The position numbers and the translations under genes were made by a program. A DNA stretch of 64,000 nt from Streptomyces sp. NBC_01264 (lineage in GTDB: Bacteria; Actinomycetota; Actinomycetes; Streptomycetales; Streptomycetaceae), in contig NZ_JAPEOX010000002.1 in assembly GCF_026340675.1 (NCBI RefSeq), positions 1,736,001-1,800,000 on the forward strand. The letters run 5' to 3'. Position 1 is the stretch's first letter. Each line of letters opens with the position of its first letter. Under the pieces are notes generated by a model that made no database searches, was not told the DNA's origin, and saw nothing but the letters and a program-made list of their open reading frames with translations. Shown in pieces: positions 54,518 to 63,050 of this stretch.

Positions 54518-55702
54518 TTACCTGACGACCAGGGCGTCCAGGTAGTTCCGCACGTTGCGGCGGGTCTCCGGCACGCTGTCGCCGCCGAACTTCTCCGCGA
54601 CGGCGTCGGCCAGCACGAGCGCGACCATGGCCTCGGCGACGATGCCGGCGGCCGGGACCGCGCAGACGTCCGAGCGCTGGTGGTGCGCGGCCGCGGCCTC
54701 GCCCGTGGCCACGTCGACGGTGGCCAGCGCACGCGGCACGGTCGCGATGGGCTTCATCGCGGCCCGTACGCGCAGCACCTCGCCGGTGGTCAGGCCGCCT
54801 TCGGTGCCGCCGGCGCGGCCGGAGGTGCGACGGATGCCGTCCGGCGTCCGCACGATCTCGTCGTGGGCCCGCGACCCCGGCACCCGCGCGAGGTCGAATC
54901 CGTCGCCGACCTCGACGCCCTTGATGGCCTGTACGCCCATGAGCGCGGCGGCCAGGCGGGCGTCCAGGCGGCGGTCCCAGTGGACGTGCGAGCCCAGGCC
55001 GACCGGGACTCCGTACGCCAGGACCTCCACCACACCGCCCAGAGTGTCCCCGTCCCGGTGGGCCCGGTCGATCTCGGCGACCATCGCCTTCGAGGCGTCC
55101 GCGTCCAGGCAGCGCACCGGGTCCCCGTCCAGCCGGTCCACGTCCGCGGGGGTCGGGTACGAGCCGTACGGGGCCTTGGCGGCGGCGAGCTCGACCACGT
55201 GCGAGACGATCTCGACGCCGGCCGTCGCCTCGAGGTACGACCTCGCCACCGCTCCCAGCGCCACCCGGGCCGCCGTCTCCCGGGCGCTGGCGCGCTCCAG
55301 GACCGGGCGGGCCTCGTCGAAACCGTACTTCTGCATGCCGGCCAGATCGGCGTGCCCGGGGCGGGGCCGGGTCAGCGGGGCGCTGCGGGCCAGGTCCGCG
55401 AGGATCCGCGGCTCCACCGGGTCGGTGGACATGACCTGCTCCCACTTGGGCCACTCGGTGTTGCCCACCATGACGGCGACGGGCGAACCGATGGTCAGGC
55501 CGTGCCGGACACCGCCGAGGAAGGTGACCTCGTCGCGTTCGAACTTCATCCGCGCGCCGCGCCCGTGGCCGAGCCGGCGCCGGGCGAGGTGGGCGGCCAC
55601 CACATCGGTGGTGATCGGTACGCCGGCGGGCAGGCCCTCCAGGGTCGCCACGAGTGCCGGTCCGTGGGACTCCCCCGCGGTGAGCCAGCGCAGCCTGCTC
55701 AA
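54518..55702 (-). CDS. aroC: Chorismate synthase, gene-cluster copy
   Basis: Makes chorismate from EPSP with reduced FMN. The 394-aa protein has all signatures: [71 protein letters not shown] and [34 protein letters not shown]. It starts with TTG 55702 overlapping the MFS stop (TTGA), with GGAGG 6 bases upstream. It is not beside aroK/aroB, as the housekeeping gene is, but at the end of a chorismate-using cluster, so it probably boosts precursor supply for the product. Confidence 0.93.
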   Translation of the reverse strand: MSRLRWLTAGESHGPALVATLEGLPAGVPITTDVVAAHLARRRLGHGRGARMKFERDEVTFLGGVRHGLTIGSPVAVMVGNTEWPKWEQVMSTDPVEPRILADLARSAPLTRPRPGHADLAGMQKYGFDEARPVLERASARETAARVALGAVARSYLEATAGVEIVSHVVELAAAKAPYGSYPTPADVDRLDGDPVRCLDADASKAMVAEIDRAHRDGDTLGGVVEVLAYGVPVGLGSHVHWDRRLDARLAAALMGVQAIKGVEVGDGFDLARVPGSRAHDEIVRTPDGIRRTSGRAGGTEGGLTTGEVLRVRAAMKPIATVPRALATVDVATGEAAAAHHQRSDVCAVPAAGIVAEAMVALVLADAVAEKFGGDSVPETRRNVRNYLDALVVR

Positions 55703-56940
55703 CTGACGGCCTCCTCGCGCACGGACTGCGGCCGCGCGTGCCCTTCGGGACGGCGGCGCAGCTCGGCGGCCGCGCTGATCAGGGTGAGCAGCACGGTGAT
55801 CCCCACGCCGCCGAGGATGGCGACCACGGGGGTCGAGCCCGACAGGACGGTCGCGGCCACGGAGGCGGTGAGGGTGTAGCCGACGCCCTGGACGGCGTAC
55901 TGGATGGAGTAGCCGGCGGTGTGGGCGTGCTCCGGGAGCCGCTCGCGCAGGCTCATGCTGCGGGTCACCATCACGCCCGCCTGGAAGACACCGGCCGCGA
56001 GGAAGGCGACGGCGATGCCGACGAGGCTGGTGAACACCGCGGACAGTGCCACGCAGACCGAGGTGATCAGCAGGAAGACCAGGCTCTGGCCGCGCACCGT
56101 GCCCGGCCAGGTCCGCAGGCCGTAGAGGAACGCACCGGCCGCGCTGGTCAGGGAGAACAGGGCGAGCAGGGCGCCGGCCCAGTTGACGGTGAGGTCCCGG
56201 TATTCCAGGAGCGGGGTGAGGGCCAGTTCCGCGGTGGCGAGCATGGACATCGCGCCGGCGCTCGTGAGGTAGATCGGCCAGGCGGAGGCGAGCACCCGTC
56301 CCCGGCCGACGGCCTCTGCCTGCTTGCCGTCCGTGTCCTGACCGGTTTCCTGCCGCGCCGCCTCGTCCTGGGGCCGGTACGCCGGGAGCAGGAAGAGGAT
56401 GACCGCGGCCGCGAGGAACCCGACCGCTCCCAGTGCCATGGGCGCGCTCGGCGAGAGGTTCACCGCGAGGACGACGACGAGCGCGGGCGCCCCGCCCCAG
56501 GTGATCTGGGTCAGTACCGTCTCGGCGCTCAGGGCACGGGACTCGTCCGCCTTGTCCACCAGCGCGATCAGCATCGAGCGCATTCCGCCGGGCCCCGCGG
56601 CCGGCGCCGCGCCCGCGACGAAGGCCAGCGCGGCCGTCACGACCACCGAGGTCTCCGGGAACAGGGCGAGCCCGGCGAAGGCGGCGGCGCCGACCGCCAT
56701 CCCGGCGGCCAGGTGGACGTGGAGCCGCTTGGGGCGCATCCAGGCCCCGAGCACCACCGATCCCAGTACCTCTCCGAGGACGTAGGCGGCGGCCAGTGTC
56801 GCTCCCAGCGCGTAGCCGCCGTCCGTGTCGCGGACGAGGAACACCAGGCCCAGGGGGGCGACGGCGATGGGCAGCCTGCCCACGAAGGCGGCGGCCATCC
56901 ACAGCAGGACGTTCCCCGTGATGATCTTCCGGTAACTCAT
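55699..56940 (-). CDS. MFS transporter, probable product exporter
   Basis: A 413-aa major facilitator protein with 12 helices ([32 protein letters not shown] at the start, a basic/acidic central loop at about 195-215). Sequence style is of the drug-efflux MFS_1 group. Being between the ATP-grasp and chorismate synthase genes, it is best read as exporter or self-resistance pump of the cluster. ATG 56940 has GAAGGACC upstream. Confidence 0.87.
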   Translation of the reverse strand: MSYRKIITGNVLLWMAAAFVGRLPIAVAPLGLVFLVRDTDGGYALGATLAAAYVLGEVLGSVVLGAWMRPKRLHVHLAAGMAVGAAAFAGLALFPETSVVVTAALAFVAGAAPAAGPGGMRSMLIALVDKADESRALSAETVLTQITWGGAPALVVVLAVNLSPSAPMALGAVGFLAAAVILFLLPAYRPQDEAARQETGQDTDGKQAEAVGRGRVLASAWPIYLTSAGAMSMLATAELALTPLLEYRDLTVNWAGALLALFSLTSAAGAFLYGLRTWPGTVRGQSLVFLLITSVCVALSAVFTSLVGIAVAFLAAGVFQAGVMVTRSMSLRERLPEHAHTAGYSIQYAVQGVGYTLTASVAATVLSGSTPVVAILGGVGITVLLTLISAAAELRRRPEGHARPQSVREEAVS

Positions 56941-57017
56941 GGTCCTTCTTCTCTTCCGCTTCTTTGGTGCGGGGGATCGTCGTTGCGGGGATCGCCATCC
57001 GGATGCCCGCTCGCTCG

Positions 57018-58337
57018 TCAGACGAACAGACCGGACAGCACTTCCTCGATCTTCTCCGCGGCCGCCATGTCCTCGGCGACCAGGCAGTACTCGACCGTGC
57101 CGCCTTCCCTGCTGTCGTCGGAGGTGATGACGACTCCGGTGCGGGACTCCGGGTCGAAGGCCAGGCCCAGCTCCCGGATCCGGTCGACGGCCTCGCGGAA
57201 GGACGGCACCTGCCACTGATGGCGCTGGATGAGGATGCGCTCCCGGAGGAAGTCCGGGCCCACGAGCTGTTCGGCCAGGTAGTTGATGTGGGTGGAGCCG
57301 CCGACGCGCCCGTTGAACTCGTTGATCAGGATTTCGCCGCCGGGCGTGACGATGGCGTCCACGCTGATCGGACCGCGGTAGCCCATGGCGCGCACCGTCT
57401 CGCACAGCCGGTGCGCCTCGGTCAGGAAGTCCGGGAAGCGCGGGTGGCCGGCCGACTTCGCCGGGATGACCAGGCCGTTGAAGATCGGGCCCATCAGCAT
57501 CTCGCCGTGTCCGAAGAGCTCGGTCCCCTCCTCGCCGATGCGGAACTCCGCGTAGACGGGCACGCTGTCGGGGGTGTAGTCCTCGACGACCACCGGACGG
57601 CTGTCGCCGTCCGAGTACCAGGCCCACCGCTGGTCCAGGTGGCGGGCGAGGTCCTCCCGGCTGTTCAGTACGGTGACTTCGGGAGCGCCGATCGGGGTGA
57701 CGTCGGCGTCGCGGCTGAGGATGGCGTTGCCGTAGCCGGCGACGTGGAAGTCCTTCTTCACGATGGCGTGGCGGTCCTGCCCGAGGAGTTCCCACAGGAA
57801 CTCCTCGGCGTCGGCCCGGGTGAAGGCCACCACACCGTTCGGGATGGGGTTGCCGATGCCGGCGGCGACGGCCCGGAACGTCGCCTTGCTGTTGAGGAGT
57901 TGTCCGCCGCCCTGGTGGATGTAGCCGAATCCGGGGGTCGTCGCGCCGAGTTCGAGGGAGCGGGCGAGTGCCACGACCGGGCTGTCGTAGTAGATCGGGA
58001 AGACCCGGACGACACCGGACTCGGCGGTGGCGCGCCGCAGTTCCTCGACGAACTCCCGGTCCTCCCAGCGGTCCGGGGTGAGGACGTCGACCCCGAGCCC
58101 ACCCGCCGGCGGCGCGAGGACGGTGATCCGGTCGCGGTCCGCCCCGGTCAGCGCGGTGACGTAGGCCAGGAACTCCTCGCTGGGCACGTGCGGTACGACG
58201 AGGACGTCGCCCTCGGCGGCGTACCAGATCATGCGCTGGGCGGTCACGCCGGCCGTCCTGCGGTGCTCGGCGGTGAGCTCCTCCAGGTCGCCGACCATCT
58301 GGGCGGTGCGGTTGTTGGCTATGAACAGGGTGCTCAT
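57018..58337 (-). CDS. Pre-ATP-grasp/ATP-grasp amide ligase (PGM1-like peptide ligase)
   Basis: A 439-aa ligase. The N-terminus ([50 protein letters not shown]) is a pre-ATP-grasp domain; the ATP-grasp part shows [17 protein letters not shown] (ATP lysine, Gly loop), [19 protein letters not shown], and [20 protein letters not shown] (Mg-binding Glu-x-Asn). Such ligases, as PGM1 of pheganomycin, join carboxyl groups to amines with ATP through an acyl phosphate. Here it could couple a DHHA-type unit or a peptide. ATG 58337 overlaps the isochorismatase stop by 4 bases. Confidence 0.87.
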   Translation of the reverse strand: MSTLFIANNRTAQMVGDLEELTAEHRRTAGVTAQRMIWYAAEGDVLVVPHVPSEEFLAYVTALTGADRDRITVLAPPAGGLGVDVLTPDRWEDREFVEELRRATAESGVVRVFPIYYDSPVVALARSLELGATTPGFGYIHQGGGQLLNSKATFRAVAAGIGNPIPNGVVAFTRADAEEFLWELLGQDRHAIVKKDFHVAGYGNAILSRDADVTPIGAPEVTVLNSREDLARHLDQRWAWYSDGDSRPVVVEDYTPDSVPVYAEFRIGEEGTELFGHGEMLMGPIFNGLVIPAKSAGHPRFPDFLTEAHRLCETVRAMGYRGPISVDAIVTPGGEILINEFNGRVGGSTHINYLAEQLVGPDFLRERILIQRHQWQVPSFREAVDRIRELGLAFDPESRTGVVITSDDSREGGTVEYCLVAEDMAAAEKIEEVLSGLFV

Positions 58338-59023
58338 CGGATCTCCGGGGTCGTTGCGAGCCGCGCGAACCGGTCGGGCTGCCGGCTCTGCTGGATCTGG
58401 TCGGTGACGGTCCGCGTGGGCAGGACCACGGCGCAGCGGCCTGCGGCGTAGTCCAGGGCCATGCGGTGGTCCTCCGCGGTGAAGTCGGCCACGGCGTCGG
58501 CGACCAGGAAGGTCTGGATGTCGTTGGTGTACGACTCGACGGCGGTCGCCAGGCATCCGATGTGGGCGTAGATCCCGCAGATGACCAGCTGGTCGCGTCC
58601 CTGCTCGCGGAGGAACGCGAGGAGACCGGTGCGGTGGAAGGCGCTGTAGCGCCACTTGGTGTACACCTGGTCGCTCGGCCGCGGTGCGAGGCCGTCGACG
58701 ACCTCGCGCTGTTCGGGGCCGACCGTCATGCCCGGTCCCCAGAAGTCCCGCAGCAGACCGCGGTCCTGCTCGCTCATGCCTCCGGGCTGGGCGGTGTAGG
58801 TCACGGGAATGCCCTGGGCGGCGCACTGCTCGCGCAGCGTCCGGACGTTGGCGGTGAGGGAGGTGACGGGGTCGGTGCCGGCCGGGAAGGCGTCGACGAA
58901 GTACCGCTGCATGTCGTGGATGAGCAGGACCGCGCGGTCGGGGTCGACCTTCCAGTCGGCCTTGTTGGCCGGGAGTTCCGCGTCGAGCGGCATGGGGTAA
59001 GGCGCAATGGCCGGAAGTGCCAC
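58334..59023 (-). CDS. phzD: PhzD-type isochorismatase (ADIC hydrolase)
   Basis: Releases pyruvate from 2-amino-2-deoxyisochorismate to give 2,3-dihydro-3-hydroxyanthranilate. The 229-aa protein aligns along its length with PhzD: PAIAPYPMPLDAELPANKADWKVDPDRAVLLIHDMQRYF (catalytic Asp), VYTKWRYSAFHRTGL (Lys) and LVICGIYAHIGCLATAVESYTNDIQTFLVADAVADFT, where Gly replaces the nucleophilic Cys of other isochorismatase-like hydrolases. No carrier-protein domain is fused, so it is PhzD- rather than EntB/DhbB-like. GTG 59023 matches the PhzD N-terminus; GTG 59044, overlapping the upstream stop by 4 bases, is also possible. Confidence 0.9.
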   Translation of the reverse strand: MALPAIAPYPMPLDAELPANKADWKVDPDRAVLLIHDMQRYFVDAFPAGTDPVTSLTANVRTLREQCAAQGIPVTYTAQPGGMSEQDRGLLRDFWGPGMTVGPEQREVVDGLAPRPSDQVYTKWRYSAFHRTGLLAFLREQGRDQLVICGIYAHIGCLATAVESYTNDIQTFLVADAVADFTAEDHRMALDYAAGRCAVVLPTRTVTDQIQQSRQPDRFARLATTPEIR

Positions 59024-59040
59024 GGGGGTTGGTGCACCTT

Positions 59041-60279
59041 TCACTGGTGGGGCCAGGACTCGGCGACGGTGATGGACTGTCCGAGGTTGAGACGGGGGTC
59101 GCACAGCGTGGTGTACGCGGCGCCCAGGGAGCCGAGCTCCGCTTCGTCCGCCCAGCATTCGACGACCGGGGCGGCGGTGGCCTCCAGGTGCAGTCCGCCC
59201 GGTACGCCGCCCTCCTGGAGCACGGCGGAGTGGAACCCCCGGACCTCGCGGACGGCGGTGGCGACGGACCGGGTCTTGTGGCCGCTCGGGGCGGTGACGG
59301 TGTTGCCGTGCATGGGGTCGCACAGCCAGATCACCGGATGCCCCGCGTCCCGTACCGCCGCTACCAGGGCGGGAAGGCGCTCGGCGACGAGGTCGGCGCC
59401 GAGTCGGGGGATCAGGGTGAGCCGTCCGGGCTGGCGGTTTGGGTCGAGGCGTTCGCACAGGGCGAGCAGTTCGGCCGCCTGCATGGCGGGGCCCACCTTG
59501 CAGGCCACCGGGTTGGTCACCTGGGAGAGCAGTTCGACGTGTGCTCCGTCGAGTTGGCGGGTGCGTTCGCCGATCCACGGCCAGTGGGCGGAGGTGAGGA
59601 AGGTCCGGTTGTAGGCGTCGCGGCGCAGCTGGGGCAGCTCGTAGTCGAGTACGAGGGCCTCGTGGCTGGTCCAGAGCGGAGCGCCGCCCTGGCCGTCCCG
59701 GCTTTCGCGCAGCAGGCCGAGCACGTCACCGGCCGCCTGGTGGCAGTCGAGCATGCGCAGCGGGTCGGGGGTGCGCGACAGGGGGTCGAACTCCGGACCG
59801 TTGACCATCGGCCCGCGGTGGACGGGGAGTTCGAGGTCGCCCCGGCGCTCGGTCGGCTGGGAGCGCGGCTTGGCGTACTGACCGGCGATGCGGCCGACGC
59901 GCAGCACCGGCAGTCCGGAGCGGGCCTGGAGCACGCCGGCCAGGCACTCGGCGAGGCCCGCCTTGCGGGCCACCGCCTCCGGGGTGCGGTCGGCGGGGTC
60001 CTCCGCGCAGTCGCCGGTCTGGACGACCAGGGCCCTGCCGGCGGCGACGTCGGCGAGCAGGGTGCGCAGGCGCAGGATCTCCCGCGAGGTGACGAGCGGC
60101 TGGCTGTCGCACAGCTCGCGGCCGGCCTTGGCCAGGAGGTCCGGGTCGGGCCAGTGCGGCTGCTGGGCCGCGGGCAGGGCGCGCAGCAGGTCGTGTTCGT
60201 CGGCGGCGAGCGGCAGCAGACCCGCGTCTGTGGGGCGGGGGCGCGGACGCGGGCGGGCCAGGGTGTTCAGGGTGTTCAC
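59041..60279 (-). CDS. phzC: Class II DAHP synthase (PhzC-type, cluster copy)
   Basis: First enzyme of the shikimate pathway, joining PEP and erythrose 4-phosphate. The 412-aa plant-like class II protein shows VVQTGDCAED, VLRVGRIAGQYAKPRS, MLDCHQAAGDVL, WIGERTRQLDGAHVELLSQVTNPVACKVGP and VIWLCDPMHGNTVTAPSG. Lengthwise it is shorter than the housekeeping AroH/AroG (about 450-460 aa), as PhzC proteins are. GTG 60279 overlaps the upstream stop by 4 bases. Raises precursor flow into the cluster. Confidence 0.93.
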   Translation of the reverse strand: MNTLNTLARPRPRPRPTDAGLLPLAADEHDLLRALPAAQQPHWPDPDLLAKAGRELCDSQPLVTSREILRLRTLLADVAAGRALVVQTGDCAEDPADRTPEAVARKAGLAECLAGVLQARSGLPVLRVGRIAGQYAKPRSQPTERRGDLELPVHRGPMVNGPEFDPLSRTPDPLRMLDCHQAAGDVLGLLRESRDGQGGAPLWTSHEALVLDYELPQLRRDAYNRTFLTSAHWPWIGERTRQLDGAHVELLSQVTNPVACKVGPAMQAAELLALCERLDPNRQPGRLTLIPRLGADLVAERLPALVAAVRDAGHPVIWLCDPMHGNTVTAPSGHKTRSVATAVREVRGFHSAVLQEGGVPGGLHLEATAAPVVECWADEAELGSLGAAYTTLCDPRLNLGQSITVAESWPHQ

Positions 60280-62267
60280 CGGTTGCTCCCGGATGAGGTG
60301 GTCGAGGTGGCGAGGGCCGCGGTGACGAGTTGGTGGAGCAGCGCGGGTCCGTCCTCGGTCAGCAGGGACTCGGGGTGGAACTGGGCGGTGGCGAAGCCCG
60401 GTCCGCGCAGGCCGTGGACCTCCCCGGTGTGCGGGTCGCGGCTGACCTCGACGGCGCCGGCGGGGAAGGGGCCGGCCGGGGTGGTCAGGCGGTCGGTGTC
60501 CGAGCGGCCGGCGAAGGTGTTGTAGAAGCCGGTACGGGCCCGGCGCCCGAAGAAGTCGATCTCCTGCTGGAGGCCCTGGTTGGGGGTTTCCTTGCGGACG
60601 AGCTCGATGCCGAGCAGCGAGGCCACGACCTGGTGGCCCAGGCACACGGCGACGCAGGGGGTCCCGTCGGCCAGCAGTCGGCCGGCCAGCCGGTCGGCGG
60701 CGGCGATCTTGGGGTCCTCGGTGCGCCGGGGGTCGCCCGGTCCGGGGCCCAGGACCACCAGGTCCGCCTGCGCCAGGGCCGCTGCGGAGGCCTCGCGCCA
60801 GGCGTGGACGGTCACCGACAGCCCCAGGGAGCGCAGTTGGTGGGCGAGCATCGCGGTGAAGGTGTCCTCGTGGTCCACGACGGCCGCGCGCAGCCCGGCC
60901 AGCTCGGGGGCCTCGTACGCGCCGGGGGGCATCGGGTCCAGCCAGAACCGGGCGAGCCGTTCGTTGTACGAGGCGAGCCCCTTCAGGACCTCCGGGTGCT
61001 CGCCGAGCCGCCGGGGCGCCTCGGAGGAGGCGGCGGCCGGGGCGGGAGCCGGGGCCGCGGTCCCGGCCGGGTGCTCCCGTAGGACGGACAGGAGTCCGGC
61101 GGCCTTCGCGTGGGTCTCGGCGACCTCGCTCCGCGGGTCGGAGTGCCGCACCAGCGTGGCACCGACCCCGATCTCCAGCCGGCCGTCCGTATCGATCTCG
61201 GCGGTCCGGATGAGGATCGCGGAGTCCATGGCCCGGCGGCCGGCGCCGTCCCGGCCGACGAGCGCGAGCGCCCCGCTGTAGTAGGAGCGGCCGCGGGGTT
61301 CGTAGCGGTGCAGCACCTCGCAGGCGCTCTCCACCGGGCTGCCGGTGACGGTCGGGGCGAACATCGTCTCGCGCAGGATCTCGCGGACGTCGAGGCGGCT
61401 CTCGCCCGTGATGAAGTACTCGGTGTGGGCGAGGCGGGCCATCTCCTTGAGGAAGGGGCCCTCCACCCGCAGGCCCGGATCGCAGATCCGGGCCATCATC
61501 TTGAGCTCCTCGTCGACCACCATCTGGAGCTCTTCGCGTTCCTTGCGGTCGGCGAGGAGCCCGAGGGCGCCGTCGACGGTGGGTCCCGTCCCGGGATAGC
61601 GGTAAGTGCCGCTGATCGGGTTCATGGTGACCGTCCCCGACTCCAGGCTGATGTGCCGTTCGGGCGAGGCCCCGACGAAGGTCCGCTCGCCGGTGTGGAC
61701 CAGGAAGGTCCAGTACGCACCGGCCTCCCGGGCGAGCAGCCGGCTGAAGAAGGTGAGGGCGGCGGCCGGGGTGTAGCCGTCGATGGTGGCGGTGAAGGCG
61801 CGCTTGATGACGAAGTTCGCGCCCGCGCCCTGGCCGATCTCCTCGTCGATCACCTTGCGCACGATCTGCGCGTACTCGTCGTCGGGGATGTCGAACGCCT
61901 CGTCGCGCAGGGCGAGGGGCGCGCCGGACAGCTCGGTCAGGAAGCGGCCGGTGGGCAGCGAGTGCTGCTCGCGCACCTTGAGGACGGCCAGCGGGGCGCC
62001 GTCGTCGGTGCAGGTGTAGCCGCGCTCGGCGATCTGCCGGTACGGGAGCAGCGCCAGCAGTTCGTGGCCCGCGGCGGCCGCGCCGGGGTCCGGGGCGTCG
62101 CCGTCCAGGGGAAGGGCGGCCAGGCGCTCGACCGTGGTGACGTCCCCGAGGAGGAGTTCGAGCCGGTCGGGGCCGGTCGCGTGCGGGCGGTGCAGTAGGG
62201 CGAAGGGGGTGCCGTCGAGGGGGACGGTGACGTCTCCGTCGAGTGGGCCGGTGTTGTTGGTGACCAT
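60276..62267 (-). CDS. phzE: PhzE-type 2-amino-2-deoxyisochorismate (ADIC) synthase
   Basis: Single-chain anthranilate-synthase-like enzyme, 663 aa, adding the amide nitrogen of glutamine to chorismate. The chorismate-binding part (about 1-400) has TTVERLAALPL, RTFVGASPERHISLESGTVTMNPISGTYRYPG, GPFLKEMARLAHTEYFITGESRLDVREILRETMFAPTVTGSPVESACEVL. The C-terminal glutamine amidotransferase (about 440-650) has VVLGPGPGDPR, CVAVCLGHQVVASLLG (nucleophile Cys) and ATAQFHPESLLTEDGP (His-Glu). Fused order and the adjacent PhzD-type gene favour ADIC over anthranilate as product. ATG 62267 has GGAAGAG upstream. Confidence 0.92.
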   Translation of the reverse strand: MVTNNTGPLDGDVTVPLDGTPFALLHRPHATGPDRLELLLGDVTTVERLAALPLDGDAPDPGAAAAGHELLALLPYRQIAERGYTCTDDGAPLAVLKVREQHSLPTGRFLTELSGAPLALRDEAFDIPDDEYAQIVRKVIDEEIGQGAGANFVIKRAFTATIDGYTPAAALTFFSRLLAREAGAYWTFLVHTGERTFVGASPERHISLESGTVTMNPISGTYRYPGTGPTVDGALGLLADRKEREELQMVVDEELKMMARICDPGLRVEGPFLKEMARLAHTEYFITGESRLDVREILRETMFAPTVTGSPVESACEVLHRYEPRGRSYYSGALALVGRDGAGRRAMDSAILIRTAEIDTDGRLEIGVGATLVRHSDPRSEVAETHAKAAGLLSVLREHPAGTAAPAPAPAAASSEAPRRLGEHPEVLKGLASYNERLARFWLDPMPPGAYEAPELAGLRAAVVDHEDTFTAMLAHQLRSLGLSVTVHAWREASAAALAQADLVVLGPGPGDPRRTEDPKIAAADRLAGRLLADGTPCVAVCLGHQVVASLLGIELVRKETPNQGLQQEIDFFGRRARTGFYNTFAGRSDTDRLTTPAGPFPAGAVEVSRDPHTGEVHGLRGPGFATAQFHPESLLTEDGPALLHQLVTAALATSTTSSGSNR

Positions 62268-62291
62268 GTCGCTCTTCCTTGTCGAACCGTG

Positions 62292-63050
62292 TCAGCCCTC
62301 GGAGTCCTGCGTGAGATCCGTCAGGAAGCCGTCGATGTGGTGGTGGAGCAGGGGGGCGCGGGTGGCGTCGAGCGCTTCGAAGTGCGTGCACGCCAACTCG
62401 CGGACGCGCAGTCGCGGTGCGCGCCGCGCCCACTGGCCGAGTTGGTCGGAGTGCCGCTCGGCGGTGCAGGAGATCAGCAGCGCGGGTCCGGCGTGAGCGG
62501 CGGAGGCCCGGTGGGCGTGGGCGGCTTCCAGGTGTGCGGCGGCGACTTCGCGCAGCCGCCGGCCTTCCTCGCCCGCGGCGCCGCCTTCCTCGCCTGCGGC
62601 GCCGCCGTCCTCCTCGCCCGGTGGGTGGCCCATGGACCGGCCGATGCGGTCCAGCAGCGCGTCGTGGTCGGTGGCGGACCGGGCGGGGAGCTCGGCGTAG
62701 CTGTCCACCATGATCACGACCGGGGCGGCGGCGCCGTCCTCGGCGAGGCGGCCGGCCAGTTCCCAGGCCAGTACGCCCCCGAGGGACCAGCCGACGAGGT
62801 GGCGGGGCGGCCGGGGCAGGGCGCGCAGTTCGGCGAGGTAGCGCTCGACCATGGTGGGTACGTCGCGGTCGGGCCGTTCTCCGGCGAGCAGGCCGACGGC
62901 GCGGATGGCGTGGACCGGGCCCCGGTGGAGGAGTTCGCCGGCCAGTGGGAAGTACGGGCCGATGCCGCCCCCGGCGGCGGGCAGCAGGACGGTCGGCTCG
63001 CCGCCCTCGCTCTCGCCGAGCGGGATGAGCAGGGGTTGGTGTGTGGTCAT
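62292..63050 (-). CDS. Type II thioesterase of the NRPS
   Basis: A 252-aa alpha/beta hydrolase that clears or releases acyl groups from carrier proteins. The nucleophile motif GWSLGG, VIMVDSYAE and ACTHFEALDATRAPLLHHHIDGFL complete the TE triad. A low-complexity insert GEEDGGAAGEEGGAAGEEG lies in the lid region, encoded by a 21-bp tandem repeat. ATG 63050 overlaps the NRPS stop by 4 bases. Confidence 0.9.
   Translation of the reverse strand: MTTHQPLLIPLGESEGGEPTVLLPAAGGGIGPYFPLAGELLHRGPVHAIRAVGLLAGERPDRDVPTMVERYLAELRALPRPPRHLVGWSLGGVLAWELAGRLAEDGAAAPVVIMVDSYAELPARSATDHDALLDRIGRSMGHPPGEEDGGAAGEEGGAAGEEGRRLREVAAAHLEAAHAHRASAAHAGPALLISCTAERHSDQLGQWARRAPRLRVRELACTHFEALDATRAPLLHHHIDGFLTDLTQDSEG
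62565..62606. repeat. 21-bp tandem repeat inside the thioesterase gene
   Basis: TTCCTCGCCYGCGGCGCCGCC occurs twice in a row (one mismatch), followed by a partial third unit. It is in frame and encodes repeated GGAAGEE in the thioesterase lid. Confidence 0.75.

Noticed and set aside
60276..62267. Plain anthranilate synthase for tryptophan
   Set aside because: A fused TrpE-TrpG form alone would allow it, but the PhzD-type gene two genes away and the PhzC-type DAHP synthase make ADIC synthase the better reading.
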